In this document: one piece after another, positions 59,013 through 64,000 of the stretch
How the letters are laid out: each line of letters starts with the position of its first letter
Position numbering within the stretch: the stretch's first letter is position 1
From: Bartonella rochalimae ATCC BAA-1498
Lineage (GTDB): Bacteria; Pseudomonadota; Alphaproteobacteria; Rhizobiales; Rhizobiaceae
Direction: 5' to 3'
Length of the DNA: 64,000 nucleotides
NCBI RefSeq assembly: GCF_000706645.1
Contig: NZ_KL407338.1
Span: 139,405 to 203,404, forward strand
Translations under genes and position numbers: made by a program
The notes under the pieces: model-generated
What the model was told of the DNA's origin: nothing
The model's input: only the letters and a program-made list of their open reading frames with translations
The model's database searches: none

Positions 59013-60254
59013 TGTTGTAATTGATCATGTTGGCGTGAATGGTCATGGTATTGCCAAAACAGCATATGGTTCAATTTCTGTACCTTTTACTCTGCCTGGA
59101 GAGGTTGTTAATGTTGCCCTTCATGGAAAATACGGTACACCTATTACTCTAAAAGAGAAATCGCTAGAGCGTGTTGATGCTGTTTGTCAACATTTTGAGG
59201 TATGTGGAGGATGTATGCTTCAGCATTGGCATTTTGATGCTTATCGCTCTTGGAAGCGGCAATTGGTTGTTGATGCATTTAAAAGATATGGTCTTGATGC
59301 TGTTATTTCTCCATTAATTGAATGTGGAAATTATACTCGTCGACAAGTTACTTTAACAGCATCTGTGATTCAAAAAAACCATATTGTTGGTTTTAATCGT
59401 TATCGATCTCCTGACATTATAGCTATTAAAGAATGTCCAGTTACTCGTTCAGAGATTTTGTCTAAATTGGATGATATTAGGGTTATATGCGCTCTTTTAA
59501 GAAATAACGCCAAACGGTTTCATGTAACAGTAACAGCTGTCGAAAACGGTTTTGATGTTGCTTTAAGTAATTGTGTTGTCCAAAATGAGTTTACTCGTCA
59601 AAAAATGATACGTGTAGCTCTTTCATGTGGAATTACACGTTTATCCATTGAAGGTGAGGTCTTAGTTGAACAAGAAAAACCGGTGATCCACTTTGGAGAT
59701 GTTTGTGTTGAGTTTCCTATTGGTGGTTTTCTTCAAGCAACTTTTGAAGCGGAAACTGTTATGGGTGAGATTATTTTAGCTCATTTAAAAAAGCAAAAAA
59801 TGCTGCTGATTTATTTGCAGGAGTAGGGACTTTTACTTTACGCATGGCGAAAAAGATGAATGTTCATGCAATAGAAAACAATGGAGAAGCTCTAGCTAAC
59901 CTTGATCAGGCAGCACGTATTGCTACTGGTTTAAAGACAGTGGTTTGTGAAAAACGTGACTTATTTCGTCGTCCACTTTCTGCAAAGGAGCTTGAATGCT
60001 TTGATAGTGTTGTTTTTGATCCACCACGGTCTGGAGCAGAGGAGCAGGTAAATGAGTTGGACAAGACAACGGTAGCACGTGTGGTAGCTGTTTCGTGCAA
60101 TCCTATTACATTGGCTCGTGATTTATCACTTCTTGTTGCTGGTGGTTATATAATTGAAAAAGTTGTATCAATTGATCAATTTTTATGGTCACCTCATATT
60201 GAAATTGTTGCAACTTTAAGAAAACAAAAAACGAAGAAAAGTTGGAAGCTTTAG
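59002..60254 (+). pseudogene. TrmA/RlmD-family RNA uracil-5-methyltransferase, frameshifted at an A tract
   Basis: The first frame (GTG start at 59002) has the iron-sulfur motif CQHFEVCGGCMLQHW and a further KECPVT cysteine. It then reads HLKKQKMLLIYLQ and stops at 59826. The other frame supplies AKNAADLFAGVGTFTLRMAK, with the SAM-binding motif, and continues through DSVVFDPPRSGAEEQV and the catalytic VSCNPITLARDL to 60254. Adding one A in either A6 run (59787-59792 or 59795-59800) restores a 417-residue protein. It would make m5U in rRNA or tRNA; the exact site is undetermined. The caveat about sequencing error given for tlyA applies here too. Confidence 0.86.
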
Positions 60255-60321
60255 CTGAACAATAAAAAGGCTTTTTTAAATAAAATTGGGAAATTTCCAG
60301 ATTAATTATATTCAATTCATT

Positions 60322-61740
60322 CTATGAAACTGCTGTTCCACCAATTGTCATATTATTAATTCGCAAATGAGGTTGTCCCACACCAACAGGAACGCTTTGT
60401 CCTGCTTTGCCGCACATTCCTATGCCATTATCAAGTTTGCTATCATTACCAATCATTGTAATGCGTTTCATAGCATCTGGTCCATTACCAATAAGGGTTG
60501 CACCTCTGATTGGAGCTATGATTTTCCCATTTTCTACTCGATAAGCTTCGGTACATTCAAATACAAATTTTCCAGATGTAATATCGACTTGTCCGCCACC
60601 AAAAGAAACAGCATAGATACCGTTTTTTAATGAGGATAAAATTTCTTCAGGTGTTTTATCTCCACTCAACATTATTGTATTGGTCATTCGCGGTATTGGT
60701 GCATGTGCATAGGATGCACGGCGTCCATTTCCAGTTGGTTTCATTCCCATCAGTCGAGCATTTAGTCTATCTTGCATATAATTAACGAGTTTTCCATCTT
60801 CAATCAAAACATTATGATTTGATGGCGTTCCTTCATCATCAACTGTGAGTGAACCACGGCATCCAGGGATTGTACCATCATCAACAATGGTAACACCTTG
60901 CGCAGCAACCTGTTGGCCTAAAAGTCCAGAAAAAGCAGATGTTTTTTTACGATTGAAGTCTCCTTCCAGACCATGTCCAACAGCTTCATGAAGCATAACA
61001 CCAGGCCATCCATTGGCTAATACAACATCAAATGTTCCAGCTGGTGCTTCTTCTGCTTCTAGGTTGATTAAGGCTATTCGTAAAGCTTCATCAGCAGCTT
61101 TTTTCCAGTTCTCTTCACAAATGAATTGGTCAAACATTTGTCGTCCACCACAGCCATAGGAACCATTTTCGCGTCGATTACCATCGGCAGCAACTACGGA
61201 TATAGAGAGCCGTACGAGAGGACGAATGTCACGAACAAGATGTCCATCAGCTCGTAAAATTTCAATATGCTGTAATGAACCAGAAAGAGCAACAGTTACT
61301 TGATGCAATTTGTCATTTTTTTCACGTAAATATGCATCAATTTTTTGCAAAAGTGCACTTTTTTCTTCAAATGATGGAGAAACAAGAGGACTTTGGGATT
61401 GATAAAGACTTTTGCTTGTCGGTTTAGGAGCTGCACTATAAGGTCCCGCATGATTATTATAGGTTGCAGTTTTAGCTGTTTCACTCGCACGTTTAAGTGC
61501 AGCTGCTGATAGTTCATCAGAGTGAGCATATCCAGTGGTTTCTCCGGCAACCACGCGTAAACCAAATCCTATATCTTGGTGAAATGAACCATTTTTAAGT
61601 TGTCCATTATCAAATAGAAGAACTTCACTTTCTGTATATTCAAGATAAAGTTCACCATCATCAGCCTTATGAAGAGCTTCTTGTACAAGTGATTGTACTT
61701 TTTGTGAAGAAATATCAAAATGGTCAATCAGCGATTTCAT
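60322..61740 (-). CDS. tldD: metalloprotease TldD
   Basis: A 472-residue protein. The metal-binding motif is VMLHEAVGHGLEGDFNRK (HExxxH). GCRGSLTVDDEGTPS and the C-terminal GKAGQSVPVGVGQPHLRI are typical. With PmbA/TldE it degrades unfolded peptides in the cytoplasm and processes some peptides and antitoxins. It is convergent with the methyltransferase gene and is followed on its upstream side by the ialB-like gene, the rhizobial arrangement. Confidence 0.95.
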   Translation of the reverse strand: MKSLIDHFDISSQKVQSLVQEALHKADDGELYLEYTESEVLLFDNGQLKNGSFHQDIGFGLRVVAGETTGYAHSDELSAAALKRASETAKTATYNNHAGPYSAAPKPTSKSLYQSQSPLVSPSFEEKSALLQKIDAYLREKNDKLHQVTVALSGSLQHIEILRADGHLVRDIRPLVRLSISVVAADGNRRENGSYGCGGRQMFDQFICEENWKKAADEALRIALINLEAEEAPAGTFDVVLANGWPGVMLHEAVGHGLEGDFNRKKTSAFSGLLGQQVAAQGVTIVDDGTIPGCRGSLTVDDEGTPSNHNVLIEDGKLVNYMQDRLNARLMGMKPTGNGRRASYAHAPIPRMTNTIMLSGDKTPEEILSSLKNGIYAVSFGGGQVDITSGKFVFECTEAYRVENGKIIAPIRGATLIGNGPDAMKRITMIGNDSKLDNGIGMCGKAGQSVPVGVGQPHLRINNMTIGGTAVS

Positions 61741-61835
61741 AGTGATTATCCTATTTTTTTGGTACTCAAAATTTGTCCATTTTGTTTTATTTGTGGAGCT
61801 AAAAGCAAAAACTATTTTATTTATAGGGGGAGTAT

Positions 61836-62372
61836 TTATGATGACAAAGTCGCATAGGCTTCTTTAAGACCATTAAGATCAATTAGAGCTCCGATTCCTT
61901 GTTCAGGAGTTGTAAAGATAATATAGGTTGCTACTTTACCTTCTAAAAAGTGTTGTATTGCATTTTCTTTAAGAAGCGCTTCAGCAACACAATTATTACC
62001 TAAACAACGACGATATTCCATTCTTCCTATATTTTCATTATCAATTTTAATTCTAATTCCAGACTGCAATTCAACTCGGATCGGAACAAAAACACGCATC
62101 AAAACCCCTTGGTTTTGAGGCAATTTTTGAAATGCTACACGAAAGGTAATATCGCGACGCTCTTGTGTACGAACCTCTTGGACAATTTCACATTGTACGT
62201 TAGGCGTGCCTGGTGGCAAAGAACAAATTTTTGTCCATGCACCATAAGTTTGTGGAGCAGGAACACTTTGCGTATTGGGTGTTTGTGCAATAACGTGATT
62301 GGCGAAGACATTGCAAAATGCGTAAATAAGAATGCTAAAAAAGTTTTTTTTGAGAAATTGATAAAGTGTCAT
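61836..62372 (-). CDS. invasion-associated locus B (IalB) family protein
   Basis: A 178-residue secreted protein. I start it at ATG 62372, which has TAGGG about 8 bases upstream and gives a signal peptide ending near NHVIAQ. An ATG at 62399 adds 9 residues. The mature domain has YGAWTKICSLP, CEIVQEVRTQE and the cysteine pair YRRCLGNNCVAEALL, the standard IalB pattern. IalB itself promotes erythrocyte entry in B. bacilliformis. This paralogue, next to tldD and ctaB, is the one found in most rhizobia, so an invasion role should not be assumed. Confidence 0.85.
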   Translation of the reverse strand: MTLYQFLKKNFFSILIYAFCNVFANHVIAQTPNTQSVPAPQTYGAWTKICSLPPGTPNVQCEIVQEVRTQERRDITFRVAFQKLPQNQGVLMRVFVPIRVELQSGIRIKIDNENIGRMEYRRCLGNNCVAEALLKENAIQHFLEGKVATYIIFTTPEQGIGALIDLNGLKEAYATLSS

Positions 62373-62773
62373 AAAAAGCCCTACCCGAATCGCTATCATA
62401 TTATTGTGTATAGCTTTTCATGAAAAGTAAAATTTTGATTTTTTTGATAAAATAATTATAAAGTCAGGTTTTTTCGAAGATATGAGTTCGTAAGATATAC
62501 AACAAAAATGGAAATTTAAAATGGTTAGTATTTGATGAAAACATAGTCTTTTAGTGTTTGATATATGATATTTGGTAGAGTGTTTTGTGGTACATTTCTT
62601 TAATACAATTAAAAAGTATGCTCTTATTACAGTTATTTCTAATCTACATTAGGTATGTGTCAAATTAAGAGTATTGTACATTCTTTAAAAAACTGTAACA
62701 CTAATTGGTTCTTCCTATATTTTAGACAATGTTTGTTTGTGGGTAATATAGATGAAAAAGGTTCTTTGACGGA
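62373..62773. promoter_or_regulatory. divergent region between the ialB-like gene and ctaB
   Basis: 401 AT-rich bases. In many rhizobia coxB and coxA lie here between the same neighbours. I see no trace of either. No clear promoter boxes were identified. Confidence 0.4.
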
Positions 62774-63709
62774 ATGTCTGTTTCAAGAGAATTATTGGTT
62801 AAAAATGGTAAATTAAGCTCGATAGTAGCTAAGATTTATAATTATATTACATTGATGAAGCCGCGAGTTATGTCGCTTGTTATATTTACAGCTCTGGTTG
62901 GGTTAATATTATCACCTGGTGCTATGAGTCCGCTGCATGCTTTTTTAGCTATTTTGTGTATAGCTTTAGGTGGTGGTGGTGCGGGAACGCTTAATATGTG
63001 GTATGAATCTGATATTGATGCGATGATGAAACGTACCCAAAAGCGTCCTATTCCGACTGGTAAAATCAGCCGTAGGCAAGCATTTATTTTTGGTTTAGCT
63101 CTTTCTATATTCTCAGTTTTGATTATGGGAATTTTCATTAATTGGTTTACGGCGTTTTTTCTTACTTTTACAATTTTCTTCTATGTTGTTATTTACACAA
63201 TTTGGTTAAAGCCTATAACATCTCAAAATATTGTGATTGGTGGTGCAGCTGGAGCTTTTCCGCCAATGATTGGGTGGGCAGCTGCAACAGGTACAGTAAG
63301 TTTTGAGAGTTTCCTCTTATTTTTAATCATTTTTATGTGGACTCCGCCACATTTTTGGTCTCTTTCTCTCTTCTCATCTTTTGATTATGATGTAGCGGGT
63401 ATTCCTATGATGCCTAATATGCGAGGAGAGCAATCGACGAAAAACCAGATTTTGATTTATACGATTATTATGGCAATATGCGCTATTGGACCTTATATTA
63501 TAGGTTTTTCAGGTATTATCTATGGTATTTTTTCAACAATTTTAAGCACTATTTTTATCTATCTTTCTTATCGTTTATGGACAGCTAAAGGATATGATGA
63601 AACAGTTGTTATGGCAAAAAAAGTATTTTTCTTTTCGCTATTTTATTTATCTGCTATATTTGGGACCCTTTTAGTTGAATCCTTTCTTAAGCAATTTATC
63701 ATTTTTTAG
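62774..63709 (+). CDS. ctaB: protoheme IX farnesyltransferase (heme O synthase)
   Basis: A 311-residue polytopic membrane enzyme of the UbiA superfamily. It begins with the typical YNYITLMKPRVMSLVIFTAL, has NMWYESDIDAMMKRTQKRPI as the first Asp motif and SFDYDVAGIPMMPNMRGE as the second region. MWTPPHFWSLSLF is a CtaB hallmark. It farnesylates heme b for heme-copper oxidases. No oxidase subunit gene lies on either side within the window. Confidence 0.95.
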   Translation: MSVSRELLVKNGKLSSIVAKIYNYITLMKPRVMSLVIFTALVGLILSPGAMSPLHAFLAILCIALGGGGAGTLNMWYESDIDAMMKRTQKRPIPTGKISRRQAFIFGLALSIFSVLIMGIFINWFTAFFLTFTIFFYVVIYTIWLKPITSQNIVIGGAAGAFPPMIGWAAATGTVSFESFLLFLIIFMWTPPHFWSLSLFSSFDYDVAGIPMMPNMRGEQSTKNQILIYTIIMAICAIGPYIIGFSGIIYGIFSTILSTIFIYLSYRLWTAKGYDETVVMAKKVFFFSLFYLSAIFGTLLVESFLKQFIIF

Positions 63710-64000
63710 TGTTTTTTAATTTATCAAAAAGTTATACATTAATATAATAATTATATATCGTAGGTGCAGCATTTCTTTTGAGAGATCTAAAGTTATCTGA
63801 AGATAAGAGATCTTATTAATAGGTAGATATTTAGTTTACATCCTCTGAAAAGTTCAGAAATATTAATAACTCTTATCCTTGATGATCTGCAGAAAAAGTG
63901 CGTTTTAAAATCAGTATTAATGGAACTCAGATAATACTTTTAGATTGTTATCTGTTTAGCTATGAACAATGTTTTCCTACTGTTGAAAAGGCCCAAAATA
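63710..64000. other. AT-rich end of window, no supported gene
   Basis: The last 291 bases contain no ORF worth naming on either strand. Any gene following ctaB lies beyond the window edge. Confidence 0.5.

Noticed and set aside
60255-60321. Bidirectional terminator between the methyltransferase gene and tldD
   Set aside because: There are A and T runs and a short GGAAATTTCC palindrome, but no stem long enough with a proper U-tract.

Overview
The window is an AT-rich alphaproteobacterial chromosome segment that I assign to Bartonella. The grounds are the hut/hmu hemin-uptake locus with its TonB, an Omp43-like porin, an IalB-family protein, and gene blocks laid out as in rhizobia and Brucella (ccmIEFH-degP-two-component pair-glnE-pleC-pepN; feuN-feuP-feuQ; thiCOSGED). 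No species can be fixed from sequence reading alone.

Layout: 1-4559 holds a small membrane ORF and a leftward operon for a class A penicillin-binding protein followed by two DUF1214/DUF1254-type membrane proteins. 4892-7221 is a FeuN-FeuP-FeuQ-like signalling unit, followed by a lipoprotein. 7915-11724 is cytochrome c maturation (ccmI, E, F, H). 11939-18622 is the HtrA/DegP protease, a response regulator/histidine kinase pair and glnE. A gap of about 930 bp precedes ogt. Leftward pleC, pepN and a uracil-DNA glycosylase follow, then the complete leftward thiamine operon thiC-O-S-G-E-D (31484 to 26381) with a long leader. 32071-33306 is a major porin with a clear terminator. 33645-35700 is tRNA-Ser(GCU) followed by a decayed prophage fragment: a broken integrase, one small intact ORF and a YqaJ exonuclease remnant. 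35721-43049 is the hemin-uptake locus. 43642-53295 carries housekeeping genes (rnhB, a Sua5 protein, an FAD oxidase, purD, ubiA, pdxH, a DnaJ-like protein, fabI). 53447-54475 is a heavily decayed chorismate synthase (aroC) pseudogene. It is followed by ribB, xseB, dxs, a frameshifted tlyA, a frameshifted RNA uracil-methyltransferase, tldD, an ialB-like gene and ctaB.

Functional themes: periplasmic and envelope quality control (PBP, HtrA, two-component systems), heme acquisition and use (hut locus, Ccm system, heme O synthase), cofactor synthesis (thiamine, riboflavin, PLP, ubiquinone, isoprenoids) and reductive evolution. I found no transposon, CRISPR array, toxin-antitoxin pair, secretion system or wholly novel multi-gene system. 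The most notable observations are the aroC ruin beside an intact ubiA, two opposite single-base homopolymer frameshifts in adjacent RNA-modification genes, the mapped decay of a tRNA-associated prophage fragment, long inverted repeats around tRNA-Ser and in the hut locus, and a thiC leader without a canonical TPP riboswitch.
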